Made by a program: the position numbers and the translations under genes. A stretch of 44,728 nucleotides of DNA from Tritrichomonas foetus (lineage: Eukaryota; Parabasalia; Tritrichomonadida; Tritrichomonadidae), in assembly GCA_001839685.1 (NCBI GenBank), contig MLAK01000937.1:1-44728 (forward strand), read 5' to 3'. Of the stretch, positions 17,142 through 27,905 are shown piece by piece (position 1 is the stretch's first letter; every line of letters begins with the position of its first letter). A model generated the notes under the pieces. That model saw nothing but the letters and a program-made list of their open reading frames with translations. It made no database searches and was not told the origin of the DNA.

Positions 17142-18848
17142 ATGTGTGCGATTCGACTTCCAATCATTAACCAAAGGTGTTCTCGTGGTTCTATCATTAA
17201 TACAATGCCGACATCAAAGAGCAACGTTTTAATCAAGCCTCGGAGGAAATCTATTCGTCGCAATTCTCTTTTAATGAAAATTCCAAATGTATTCTACACT
17301 GATATTGCACAAAGTTTCAAAATGGCATTTGCGACATTAGGCGCGCCCATATATATTGGAAAGAAAAATTTGAATTCACAAAATGATTCATTCTTAAACA
17401 ATGTCCCATTAGATTACAATAGTCTTCAAAATTATTCAAATAGATCACCAAGTCCAAATAATGATTTAGTCCCATCTCACAATTCAAATCAACAAACCAA
17501 CAATATGAATAATTTTGATAACAACAACGAATGCAGTATTCTTTCTCGTGAATTCACAGAAAATGAAAAAAATGGTTCCGCTGAAAACAGAAAACAAATG
17601 CCATTAAGTCAACTAGTTAGAATTGTTAAGCAAGATACCAGATTATTAGAAGGGTTTGAAACGTCATTCGAGGATATCATTTCTCGTGCTTTATTTCAAG
17701 ATGCCCACTTTTATGATCCTGATATTGGGTTTGAAATTGAAGTAAGGAGAATGAATTGGGATGAAGTTGAATACATGTATAGCCTTGTGACTATTATTGT
17801 TGAAAGCCAATTATTTTCAAATTTTGATGATAAGAACAGGTTTATTTCCAATTTGATCAAATTATTGAATTCTCCTGATTTCAAAGAAAGACTCACAGTG
17901 GAAATTTTAGTTCGAAGAATTTTTGATTTATATCCAAATTCCCGAAATTTTGCAATTCATGAACTAATGAAACTTGTTGAAAGTTGTGAAAAAGAATATT
18001 GTATTGATCATGCTTTAAAATTAATAAATGGATATGTTTTTATTAGTCAACATCAAGCAAAAAGTATACTTTTGCGGTTGTTTAGACGAAAATATCTGAA
18101 TAAGTTTTCTGAAAGTTTGAAACTGACATTATTTTCACTCTATCATGAAGAATTTAATCAGATTAAATATCAAAATAGTTTATGTAATCCTGATTCAAAT
18201 AAGATAAATTCTAGTGGTAATAGCGACATGAATTTGAATATGAACAATAACAATGGGAAGATGAAGATTAGCAGTATAAATAGTTTCTCGTATTTTGGAA
18301 AATTTGGAAATCATTTAATTAACAATCTTATTGTATCATTTGGAACTCGATGCTGTGATAAAAGAATGCGTTTTTCTGCATGTGAGAACTATTATGAAAT
18401 TACATTGACATATTTATACAATATGTATCCTGTTACCGATCAAAACCGATTAGCAATATTTATTAGTTTCATTATATCTTCACTTTTGACATTTGGAGAA
18501 TATCTTCAGGACAAGTTAATTGAAGAAACTAGCCAAAAAATTTGGGATGCATTAACAAATGAAAGTGCAATTGTTGTTGATGCTGTATTAGATGTATTTA
18601 ATAATGTTAATTCTTATACAATTTTATGTAAAATTGGAATATTAAAAAATTTACCTATGATAGAAAAAGAATTAATCAATATAGCAAATAATATGTCATG
18701 GAGCGAAAATGTTGCTAAAAAAGCTGCTGCTGCCCTAAGTATTGTTCGATCACATAAAATACATGAAAGAAAAGTAATTCAAGTGAATAAGAAAAGGAAA
18801 ACGAATGGTTGTAATTGGGAATTAATTAAAGAACTTGCGCAACACTAA
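17142..18848 (+). CDS. HEAT-type helical protein, probable divergent PP2A B56 regulatory subunit
   Basis: The protein has 568 residues. Residues 1-165 are basic and then Asn/Ser-rich, probably disordered (KPRRKSIRRNSLL near 30-45). From about 165 it is all-helical. The segment FISNLIKLLNSPDFKERLTV followed by LVRRIFDLYPNSRNFAI matches the B56 pattern LLELFDSEDPRERDFLKT..LHRIYGKF..LRAYIR in spacing and key residues. KLINGYV then KSILLRLFRRKYL match the later B56 helices. B56 subunits direct PP2A to substrates carrying LxxIxE motifs. An Asn/Ser/Met-rich insert (about 345-385) interrupts the repeats. A downstream Met (residue 22) could be the real start. The match is a reading of short motifs; another HEAT/armadillo protein is possible. 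Confidence 0.5.
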   Translation: MCAIRLPIINQRCSRGSIINTMPTSKSNVLIKPRRKSIRRNSLLMKIPNVFYTDIAQSFKMAFATLGAPIYIGKKNLNSQNDSFLNNVPLDYNSLQNYSNRSPSPNNDLVPSHNSNQQTNNMNNFDNNNECSILSREFTENEKNGSAENRKQMPLSQLVRIVKQDTRLLEGFETSFEDIISRALFQDAHFYDPDIGFEIEVRRMNWDEVEYMYSLVTIIVESQLFSNFDDKNRFISNLIKLLNSPDFKERLTVEILVRRIFDLYPNSRNFAIHELMKLVESCEKEYCIDHALKLINGYVFISQHQAKSILLRLFRRKYLNKFSESLKLTLFSLYHEEFNQIKYQNSLCNPDSNKINSSGNSDMNLNMNNNNGKMKISSINSFSYFGKFGNHLINNLIVSFGTRCCDKRMRFSACENYYEITLTYLYNMYPVTDQNRLAIFISFIISSLLTFGEYLQDKLIEETSQKIWDALTNESAIVVDAVLDVFNNVNSYTILCKIGILKNLPMIEKELINIANNMSWSENVAKKAAAALSIVRSHKIHERKVIQVNKKRKTNGCNWELIKELAQH

Positions 18849-18994
18849 TCATGATATATATATTTGATATAAATTTGATAATCGAGTTTTCATCAAATCG
18901 AAAATAATCAATGTGATTTCAAGGAGTGATTAAATGTTTTTGAGATTCGGAAATATTGTAAAATGATTTGTAAACTATTAAATTTTATTCGAAA

Positions 18995-19674
18995 TTGTTT
19001 TCTCCTTTCTGTTTGCCATCGAAATTCATGAATATATTGCTATTTGTATTGAATATTATTTCTCTAAATCATCTCCATGAAGAATGTGTTGCCGGAAAAA
19101 TCAACATTGACTTTGGGGAAGGAACACAGAACCATGATACAGATTCAATCAACTCTTATTATTTTCAGATATTAACACGGACAAATCTTAAAATGTGTAG
19201 GGGGTCGTTCTTTCCATTTTAAACTAGGATTTATACTATATATGGTTTCTTAAAAGATCATGTTCAATTTTTAAAATTAATTTTACATTTAATGATGTAT
19301 TATCAAAAACCAGTGTCATAAAATATCTGGCATGCCTCTTTGATCTTTATTTGGAAGTAGGTTTTGCATATCCTGTAGTCATTGAAACTACCAATAAGGT
19401 TCTTGTTGTATCATTCTTTTTAAGATATAGATTCAATGATGAAAAGCATGTTTCTATGAAAGGTAATGTAATTAATTCATGTTTTTATTACAATAATGTT
19501 AATTTTACCATGAATTCGTATTTTATTAAACCTGTCAAATCCTTACTATTTCTCGACGAATCTAATATTTTATCATCAGAATCAAGTATTTTATTTCCAG
19601 ATGAATCAAAGAGACTATCACACGAAACAACACAAACATTTTCAACATCGTATACTTTTAGAGAATCAATATAA
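18995..19674 (+). pseudogene. Broken secreted/surface-protein-like gene
   Basis: Two overlapping frames look like one damaged gene. The first (18995-19222) contains a signal-peptide-like MNILLFVLNIISLN, then CVAGKINIDFGEG and CRG. The second, shifted by one frame, is open from about 19225 to 19674 with CSIFKINFTFNDVLS, INSCFYYNNVNFTMNS, and then a Ser/Asp-rich end (LDESNILSSESS). An acidic DLESDGDS piece lies further on at about 19775. Cys-x-Phe-x-Asn-like strands plus a Ser/Asp-rich end resemble the Pmp-like remnant at 15896-16725, but weakly. The frame change and the lack of a start for the second half argue against a working gene. Chance open frames cannot be excluded. Confidence 0.3.
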
Positions 19675-20234
19675 TATTATATTAAGAATTAATTATGTTA
19701 TATCCTACGAATCACTGTAGAAACAATGATAAGAATTCTGATTTCAAAAAATGACTTACAAATATCAGTGAGTGACTTAGAAAGCGATGGTGATTCTATC
19801 TGATAAAAACATGGATATATAGATATGAAATGAATCCTTATTGTATTCACATTTTAAATAATGGGATTTTGTCAAATATGCATCAGGTGACAATTTATTA
19901 GGAGAAAGCTTGTTAGAGTAAAAAACACATGATAATTCTAAAAAGAGTGTTTCATAAAATAACTAAAATAATGAATTATCAACGCCTCCGAAATGGAAAT
20001 GTGATTTTTTGCAAAGTCCTGACCAAATAAATGATCAAATTGAAAAGTTTTTTTTCAATTGATGCATTCAAATTTGTGTGTGATTCTTTGAGAATTGTTT
20101 GAATTCGATTTCATAGAGATTGACTAAAGAAAATTATAAACTATTTAATTTCATTCTATCAATTTGTTGAAAATTGTATTTTTTTCAAAGATTCTTCTCT
20201 TAACTTCTGAATTTTAAATCGAAACCCAACCAGA
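19675..20234. other. Spacer upstream of the TOR gene
   Basis: AT-rich spacer holding the TOR promoter. A TCATTC that fits the Initiator consensus lies near 20151, about 83 nt before the ATG. A small hairpin (ATCAA..TTGAAAA / TTTTCAATTGAT) lies near 20035-20064. No gene was seen. Confidence 0.4.
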
Positions 20235-23200
20235 ATGAAAGTGAACATCGATTACGTTTTTTCACTTCTCCGTCCAGATGCTTTGCATGACTACAAAGTG
20301 TGGAAAGGTGAATACAAACGCATTATTAAAATTTTAGGACCCAAGCTAAAAATAATGAATAATGAAGAGTTATTTTCACTTTTTGAGGAATGGTCAAAAC
20401 GTGTCAATCCACAAGAAAATGAGACGCTTGAGAACTTTTCAATTAGAATGCTTTTTCTCACAATACATTATTATTTTACGCGATCACCAATTTTACCTGC
20501 TTATTTATCCATTGATCCCCATTATGAAGACAATAGTATTTATTCCAATCGTGTTGTTATGAAAACCATATCTTTACTTTGTGAAAGTGCTCATGATATT
20601 GAATTTATTTTTTCTCACCCGCTAAAATATTTAAATGAGTGGTTTCAAAATATAAATTCAACTACTGATAATAGCACAACAACAAACAAAAATATTATTA
20701 ATAATTATGAAACTACTAGTATTGAACAATCAAGTGAAAAAAATCGAAATAAAAACGACAAAAAGAAGTTAGAACCAACAAATGAAGTATCCAAACAATT
20801 AAATAGTTATGATCAAGTAAAGCCAATGGATGATCAATCTATGTGGCCCAATATTTCTTTTGCTATGAAATACACCAGAAAATTTTTGCCTGATAAAGTG
20901 GTTGCTTTAGGTTATCAATATTGGCCTACATGTTTTAACATTGCTGTTAATTCTGTTGGTGAAGTGCAGGATGCAATGATAAAAACATTATTAAGTAACA
21001 CTGCTTATGAAGGAAATGATATTTATAATACTGATATTTTAAATGATTTGAAAAGGCGAACAGAAGGTTTTGAAATTAAATTTCCAACTCAAATTTATGC
21101 ACTTTCTATTATGTTTGGATGTCATCTGCAGATTGATAATTGGAATATTTTAAATGTAATTAAGAGAATTGCCAATTCGTGGGAACAATTTTATGAAATT
21201 GACAATGAAGGAAAAATTTTTGAGATTTGTACAAAAAAAGATTTATCAAAGTCTATTTTTGGGTTCACTAATTTTATAACTCGCGCTGACTTTTATGATT
21301 TTGATATTAATTCATTTTTTAGATTCATGCTTAGGCACCCAACAAAAACAATTAAAAATTACATTGAAAAGTATTATAAATTTCTTGATACTTCCATTAT
21401 TCAACAATATCTTTTATCTGATACAAATATTTTTGATGGTACTGATATATGTATCTATGAAATATTAGAATCAGTCTTTCGATATCTACCCAATTTTCAA
21501 ATAGCTCCTCTAAAAGTGTTGCATTTTTGTAAGAGTTATATAAATTGTTTGAAAATGCATCCTGAATTACTCACACAAGAAATTATTGAAAATGCATTTG
21601 AATTATTCAATTCTAAAACTGAGAATGAAAATATACTTTATTTAATTATTAAATGCCACTCTGATCATTTTCCTCAAATAACTCATGAAGAATTCGAAAG
21701 ATATAAATTATCATCAAACTTTAAAATTAAAAAACTTTTTCTTGAAACATTTGAATGGATATCTGATCCTGACCTAAGAAATGATAAAATAATTTCATAT
21801 ATGATTTCTGAACCAAATCATAAATTGAGATATAAAGCAATGAAATACATAATTGTAACGACAAGGTTATCTCATAATCAACTTTTTTCTTCTTTTATCA
21901 ATGATCATTCTACAAAAATTCGAAAAAAAGTTTTCACTATGCTTGCAGTAATGGGTGATTTAAATCCATTATATCAATATCCAATATCACTTCAATATTT
22001 TGAATCAATAATAAGTGCATTAACAATTACATCTGATTTAAAATATACCAATAAAATGTCAAAGCTAACACTTGCTTTTGCGACACATTGTTCTCATTGT
22101 CAGACCTGTTCAAGTAGATATGCTAATAGAATTATTGAATCTGTTATTTCAGTTCTTAATTATGAATTTTCAGTCTCTAAAGATTTGATTGATAATTCAC
22201 AGAATGAAGAATCGGATCATCAACTTGAAATTGATTCCGCATCTTCATCATTATCATCATCGGCAATTTTTTTTGATGAGAAATTTTCATATGGATCTTC
22301 AAAATATTCATTTCGTCAAGATAGTGATAAGCCGTCAAGTAATTCCTCAACAGGTATTTTGCCACAACATACGTCGCATTCCAGTTTTTGTTCTAATACT
22401 CAATCAAATTCAACACACTATCCAAACTCCTTTACAAAGTTTTCAACTAAGAAAATTTCATTGAAAGAACAAATAACTAAATCATTTGATGAACCATTAC
22501 TTTTAAAGCGTGGTATTTTGTTTATCAATATTTTAACAAGTATGGGGCATTTATGTGAGCCATATCTTAATAAAATATTAAATATTTATTATTCTGCATT
22601 ATGCAAAGTGCGAGTCGAAAGTTTTTTGCATGATATTATTCTTTCCTTAAAGAATTTGTGTGTAAAAATAAATGGTGGATTAAACTTAAGTATTTTATAC
22701 CCACGACTTCAAATCCCTTTATTGAAACGGTTTAATTTAACAAGAAATATCACTTTAAAAAAGGCAATTTTGCAATTAATTGGAAGTTCGTTTGACTCTA
22801 TTTACAAAAAAGTATCAATGTCAAGAAATGATGAAGAATTTTATGATATTTCGCAATCAATATATGTTGATGCAATATTATCAAAAATGTTAAATCAAAA
22901 CTTTGATTGTCATTGGTGGGATCTTAAGATTTTAGGAGCAATTTTTGAATTTGACTCTGAAAAATCGAAGAGGTATGCACTTGATTCAACTAAAAAAATT
23001 ATTCAAATTATGACTAACATTCAAACAAAACAACCAAATTTGCTTTTTCGATGTTTAACACATATTTTAAATAAGTGCTCAATTGAAGTTCTTCCAATTA
23101 TTCATGAATTGGCAAATTTAATATCTCTGTGGATTGACGATTTTCATTGTGTGAAAATGATGGCATTATTAGTAAATAGAATGCCATCTGATTATTACTC

Positions 23201-26200
23201 AATGATTCATGATCTCTACTTTAAAATACTAAAAAGATTTAGCTTCTTCGGGGAAAAGTATTTCAAATGGGCAACTCGATATATTACATTTTCTATTTCA
23301 TCTTTTAAATGTCCAATTGATTTTTATCTCGATACACTTTCCACAATTAATATTAATGATTATTTACCAGAAGAAGTAATGAAATCATTTGAATATTTAT
23401 GTCAAAATATTGATGTTGTATTATATATTTCGAATATTTTGCAAATAGCTTTATCGATTAATGAGACAGTTGATAAGAGCAATTTATTTGCGTCTCTTTC
23501 AAAGTTCCAAAAATTTCATTATAATTTTGTCAATTTCAATCAAACAGTTGAAGAAAGGATAGGAAATAATCATGAAGTAGATGTGAAACTTGTAAAATAT
23601 TCAAATAACATTCAAAGTTTTCTCCCAAAATATGAAAAGCCAGATGAGTTCTTTAATAATATAAAAATAGATAAAGATTTTACTGTTCATTTAATCGATT
23701 ATAGTTTTAAAAACTCACCAATCCCATTTTTCCGAGTTTTTTCAGAGATGATTCAAAACTTCACTCATTTAATTCATCGTCTATTTCCTGTAGTTTTCTT
23801 GTCTATTTGGGAAACTTGCACAGATGTTGAAAAAGACCGTTTTACAAAAATGGTAAATCAAACTATCGAGAAAGGTCTTGCTGACACAAAATTGTTAGAA
23901 TTAGTTGAGTTTTTAGATAGTCATAATTGTCGACTTGACATTGATTATTTGAAAGCTGCTGCCAATCCCAACATTCCCCTTCATTATGCACTTGTTTTAT
24001 TTCATCGAATTAACATCTTACAAAATGAATTTATTAGAAGAACGCCCAATGAATATATACCAACATTATTTTTTATTAATCAAAAATTGAATCTAATAGA
24101 TTGTTCAAGCGCTATATTTCAGAAATATAAAAGTTCAGTGACGCCACTCTTTGCCGCTAATTATAATCACTACCTTGGAAATTGGTCAGAAGCTCTAGAA
24201 TTATATGATCAATGTGAAAATCCACCTCTATCAAAGAAACTTGGTTGTTTATTTAGGCTGAGAAGATATGATGAAATACTTGATTACTATGATGAACTCT
24301 TGAAAGTCGAAGATTCTAAGGAGAAAAGAGCATCTTTGAGCTTATTTTTATGGGTTTTTTCCATGAGAAGAGAAAATTATAAAATTGAAAAAATTCTAAC
24401 ATCAATGAAATTCTTAAAAAAAGGAAATGTGCTATATCCTTTAATTATTTATTGTATTCAAACGAATCAATTTGATATTGCAGAAAATTTTGTGAATGTT
24501 GCTTTTAAAACACTTTATAATTTTGATTTTAAATGCAGTGATAAAATAAAAATGAATCGAAAACTCACAAAATTACAACTACTTTGCGAAATTAGTGAAG
24601 TTATTGACATTAAAAAAGGTAGAGAATCTTCTACTTATAATGATATTTCGGAACTTTGGATGAGTCGTGTCAAGCATTTTGAAAGAAAAGAGTTGATGTG
24701 GGAAAGGATGATAATGATTCGATCACTTGTTCGTCCAATTAACTCAAATCATTCTTTTTACTTACCAACTATTATTGAACTCAGAAAATCTGGTCATTTT
24801 GATATTATTCATCATTATTTTGATGTGATTTTAAAGAGAAATAATAATGTTGGATTTATTATTGAAAATTTCAAAATTTTATGGGCAGAAGGAAAATTGA
24901 AAGCCGCCTTTTACGGAATTTCTACAGCATGTAATTGTGCAATTGTTAGTAATATTGCAGAATATGTGTATTTATGTACAATCAAGAAAATTTATTTGCC
25001 GTCAATCGCTTTGTATCAAAATACAGAATTTTCTAATAAAAGTTTAAAGGATTATATAAAGGATTATTTTAATGCGTCATCTTTTGAAAATGCAATGAAA
25101 TATTTCGATGATAAATCATTGCCAGAGCAACAAGAAATTTTCTCGCATCTTGTTTTGAAATTCCCTGCTTTGTTTTTCAAAATTTTTCAACAGCATTCTT
25201 TTTTTGAATCATATTTTCCTAAAATTTGTGAATTGGCAGGCAAATTTTCCAGTTTCTATGATACAAAAACATCTTACCATTTCTATAATGCTTCTATTTT
25301 ACTTGATGGCAATCGTGTTTCACAATGGAAAGGATGGGCATTGGCAAATCTGGCACTCTTTTTCGATTCTAAAGACAAATTTGCCAAGGAAATTGAATAT
25401 GTCTCGCCATTTAGTATTTCTATGTCAAGTGAAAAAGAGGGAAATGAAAATTTATATAACTCTGCCTCTTCAAATGAAGCACAATGTAATAGTCAAGAAG
25501 CTATGAAAAATATTGATGATAGCATGATGAAATCCAATATTTATTTTGTTCCTAGTTCATATGACCAAAATGCAAATAAAGGATCAAAATTTATTCAAAA
25601 AACACTTTCTGATCCATTATGTCAGAATTTAAATGACTATAAAACTCATTCTGATACGAGTAAAGCAAGCTCTGTCATAACAAACGGATCAATTTGTGAT
25701 GACTCATCAGAAAGTTTTGTTTTTCAACAATGTTTTCCAATGACTTCTTCACTTCAAAGCAATAAAAGTGAAGATAAAGCATCTTTGTATAAAGGAAATG
25801 TTAAAGAAAATATTGATATTATGATGGATGCTTCAAAAATAATGTTGAGTGGAGAAGCATCAAGAATTGGTAAAGAAATTATAACTACCCATTGCTCTAA
25901 AATTGAGTCCCTTCCGCTAAATGAAAAATATCAAAAAATTATCAATCACAGAAGAGAAATTCTTTCAAAATGTGTTCCTGAAGATAATCCCAAACTATAT
26001 GCAATCAATTTAATAAAAGCATGCTTGAAAATTGTAGATATGGATGAAAATAGTTCATATGAATTCTTAGTTCAATTATTCTTTGCAATTTTTGCTTTCC
26101 CTGATCAAAACACATTACCAACAGATATAATTGAATCTGTTTCAAATATTTGTCCATCATTATTAGTTGAAATGATTCCTCAAATATCATCACATTTTCT

Positions 26201-27905
26201 GGAAAACCCATTCAATTCAAAATCTATCAACAATAAAAATGTCAATAAAGAGCTCAATGATGATAACTTTTTAAGTGGAGGTTTACTTTCTGGTTTGATT
26301 GAAACTCTTCTTTTGTCTGCAAGCCTTGAAGATTTTCAAGCTGTTTATTTTTCTGTTAATTTATATTCCAAAGGTGGAAATGTGTTTGCAAAAGATTTAT
26401 TAAATAAAATAATAAATATTGAAGCAGATAAAGCATTATCTATCTATGAAAAGAACAAAGTTGTAAACTATCAAAATTTAAATCTCTATAATGATTTAAT
26501 TGATGGTGAATCCTTTGAACAAAAAAGATTAAAGCATGCTGAAGAATGTGAACTTTTTGATAGTGGAATGGTAAAAGCTAGCCAAACCATTTTTGAACGA
26601 TGGAAAATTGCTTTAGAAATTGCTTCACAAGATCCAAATCAAGACGAGATACTCCAGAAATTATTTACAGAAGTTAAAAACCCAAGTAATGAGCTTGATG
26701 AACTTTTTGCAAGAAGTTTTGATTCATATATTGCCAAAACTGAACATCTTTTTAACATACATACTATTGATAGTTTAAATGCAATGTGGTCACATTTTAA
26801 CCAACTTCATATCAAACTGCAAAGTGTTTTAAATCGGTTAACAAATGTTTTACTTCAAAAATCATCAGCAGAGATTTCAAATTATTATTTTTCGCAAATG
26901 CGAATTCCTGGATCTAACAATGAATATATGTATACAATCGAAGATTCATTAGAGGTTCTTGGAACTCAGCAAAGACCAAGAAGTGTGAATATTGTGACAA
27001 AATCCGGTCAAAAATTAAAATTCCTTCTAAAGGCCAATGAAGATTTAAGAGTTGATGGGAGAATTATTCAATTTTTCACTTTAATGAATGTTTTTCTTAG
27101 AAAAGCATTCAAAAGAACGAATTTAGAAATTACTTGTTATTCAATCATTCCATTACGAAAAGATTGTGGTCTTATTAGATTTGTTAGCAACTCTGTAAGC
27201 TTTTTACAACTTGTGACTGAAGCAAGAGAAAGAGAAAAAGTTTGTCCGACAATTGAAAGTTTTCTTGATAAAGAATTTTCAAATCAAATGTTTATTAAAA
27301 TGAATTCATTGCAAAAATATGAATTCTTTGAATATGTTTTTGAAAATAGAAACGCTTCAGAATTGTTTGACTCATTTTTCATTCATTCCAAAAATTCTGT
27401 CGATTGTTTTAATAAAGTACAAACTTTTACCAAATCTACTGCATTAATGTCAATTATTGGTCATATTATTGGCCTTGGTGATCGACATCCATCGAACATA
27501 TTAATTGATATTTCATGTGGAAAATCAATTCACATTGATTTTGGTGATATTTTCGAAGTGGCTCAAAAAAGAAGAGATTTTCCTGAAAAAGTACCATTTC
27601 GTCTCACCAGAATGTTCAAGAATTCAATCGAAGGTGCAAAAACATCAGGGCTGTTTGAAAAAACTTGTGTAAGTGTCATTAAACTTATTCGTAAGAAAAG
27701 ATCTTCACTTGCAGCACAATTAACGGTTTTTTTGAAAGAGTCACAAAATCGAAAAGGGCCAATTATTCGAGTAATGCAGAAACTGTCAGGTCAAGAGTTT
27801 GGAAAACAGCTCACTCCAGAAGAAGAAGCTTCTAAACTCATTGAAATTGCTTCTGATCCTAAAAATTACTGTAGACACTATCCAGGGTGGTGTCCATTCT
27901 GGTGA
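20235..27905 (+). CDS. TOR: TOR (target of rapamycin) PIKK-family kinase
   Basis: The protein has 2556 residues, the usual TOR size, with one intact frame. The first 1300 residues are HEAT-type helices, interrupted by Asn/Ser-rich inserts (about 140-195, 650-750), and another insert of this type lies at about 1735-1880 in the FAT region. The FRB region is about 2105-2195, the kinase domain about 2235-2500, and the FATC the last 33 residues. The kinase shows QRPRS, ATP lysine K2266 in FLLKANEDLR, GLGDRHPSN with catalytic D2416, and HIDFGD with metal-binding D2435, then FPEKVPFRLTRM, all TOR-like. The end GWCPFW is the TOR FATC signature and separates it from ATM, ATR and SMG1. TOR couples nutrients to growth as part of TORC1 or TORC2. 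FRB keeps the tryptophan (NAMWSHF) and one serine, but other drug-contact positions differ. Confidence 0.93.
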   Translation: MKVNIDYVFSLLRPDALHDYKVWKGEYKRIIKILGPKLKIMNNEELFSLFEEWSKRVNPQENETLENFSIRMLFLTIHYYFTRSPILPAYLSIDPHYEDNSIYSNRVVMKTISLLCESAHDIEFIFSHPLKYLNEWFQNINSTTDNSTTTNKNIINNYETTSIEQSSEKNRNKNDKKKLEPTNEVSKQLNSYDQVKPMDDQSMWPNISFAMKYTRKFLPDKVVALGYQYWPTCFNIAVNSVGEVQDAMIKTLLSNTAYEGNDIYNTDILNDLKRRTEGFEIKFPTQIYALSIMFGCHLQIDNWNILNVIKRIANSWEQFYEIDNEGKIFEICTKKDLSKSIFGFTNFITRADFYDFDINSFFRFMLRHPTKTIKNYIEKYYKFLDTSIIQQYLLSDTNIFDGTDICIYEILESVFRYLPNFQIAPLKVLHFCKSYINCLKMHPELLTQEIIENAFELFNSKTENENILYLIIKCHSDHFPQITHEEFERYKLSSNFKIKKLFLETFEWISDPDLRNDKIISYMISEPNHKLRYKAMKYIIVTTRLSHNQLFSSFINDHSTKIRKKVFTMLAVMGDLNPLYQYPISLQYFESIISALTITSDLKYTNKMSKLTLAFATHCSHCQTCSSRYANRIIESVISVLNYEFSVSKDLIDNSQNEESDHQLEIDSASSSLSSSAIFFDEKFSYGSSKYSFRQDSDKPSSNSSTGILPQHTSHSSFCSNTQSNSTHYPNSFTKFSTKKISLKEQITKSFDEPLLLKRGILFINILTSMGHLCEPYLNKILNIYYSALCKVRVESFLHDIILSLKNLCVKINGGLNLSILYPRLQIPLLKRFNLTRNITLKKAILQLIGSSFDSIYKKVSMSRNDEEFYDISQSIYVDAILSKMLNQNFDCHWWDLKILGAIFEFDSEKSKRYALDSTKKIIQIMTNIQTKQPNLLFRCLTHILNKCSIEVLPIIHELANLISLWIDDFHCVKMMALLVNRMPSDYYSMIHDLYFKILKRFSFFGEKYFKWATRYITFSISSFKCPIDFYLDTLSTININDYLPEEVMKSFEYLCQNIDVVLYISNILQIALSINETVDKSNLFASLSKFQKFHYNFVNFNQTVEERIGNNHEVDVKLVKYSNNIQSFLPKYEKPDEFFNNIKIDKDFTVHLIDYSFKNSPIPFFRVFSEMIQNFTHLIHRLFPVVFLSIWETCTDVEKDRFTKMVNQTIEKGLADTKLLELVEFLDSHNCRLDIDYLKAAANPNIPLHYALVLFHRINILQNEFIRRTPNEYIPTLFFINQKLNLIDCSSAIFQKYKSSVTPLFAANYNHYLGNWSEALELYDQCENPPLSKKLGCLFRLRRYDEILDYYDELLKVEDSKEKRASLSLFLWVFSMRRENYKIEKILTSMKFLKKGNVLYPLIIYCIQTNQFDIAENFVNVAFKTLYNFDFKCSDKIKMNRKLTKLQLLCEISEVIDIKKGRESSTYNDISELWMSRVKHFERKELMWERMIMIRSLVRPINSNHSFYLPTIIELRKSGHFDIIHHYFDVILKRNNNVGFIIENFKILWAEGKLKAAFYGISTACNCAIVSNIAEYVYLCTIKKIYLPSIALYQNTEFSNKSLKDYIKDYFNASSFENAMKYFDDKSLPEQQEIFSHLVLKFPALFFKIFQQHSFFESYFPKICELAGKFSSFYDTKTSYHFYNASILLDGNRVSQWKGWALANLALFFDSKDKFAKEIEYVSPFSISMSSEKEGNENLYNSASSNEAQCNSQEAMKNIDDSMMKSNIYFVPSSYDQNANKGSKFIQKTLSDPLCQNLNDYKTHSDTSKASSVITNGSICDDSSESFVFQQCFPMTSSLQSNKSEDKASLYKGNVKENIDIMMDASKIMLSGEASRIGKEIITTHCSKIESLPLNEKYQKIINHRREILSKCVPEDNPKLYAINLIKACLKIVDMDENSSYEFLVQLFFAIFAFPDQNTLPTDIIESVSNICPSLLVEMIPQISSHFLENPFNSKSINNKNVNKELNDDNFLSGGLLSGLIETLLLSASLEDFQAVYFSVNLYSKGGNVFAKDLLNKIINIEADKALSIYEKNKVVNYQNLNLYNDLIDGESFEQKRLKHAEECELFDSGMVKASQTIFERWKIALEIASQDPNQDEILQKLFTEVKNPSNELDELFARSFDSYIAKTEHLFNIHTIDSLNAMWSHFNQLHIKLQSVLNRLTNVLLQKSSAEISNYYFSQMRIPGSNNEYMYTIEDSLEVLGTQQRPRSVNIVTKSGQKLKFLLKANEDLRVDGRIIQFFTLMNVFLRKAFKRTNLEITCYSIIPLRKDCGLIRFVSNSVSFLQLVTEAREREKVCPTIESFLDKEFSNQMFIKMNSLQKYEFFEYVFENRNASELFDSFFIHSKNSVDCFNKVQTFTKSTALMSIIGHIIGLGDRHPSNILIDISCGKSIHIDFGDIFEVAQKRRDFPEKVPFRLTRMFKNSIEGAKTSGLFEKTCVSVIKLIRKKRSSLAAQLTVFLKESQNRKGPIIRVMQKLSGQEFGKQLTPEEEASKLIEIASDPKNYCRHYPGWCPFW

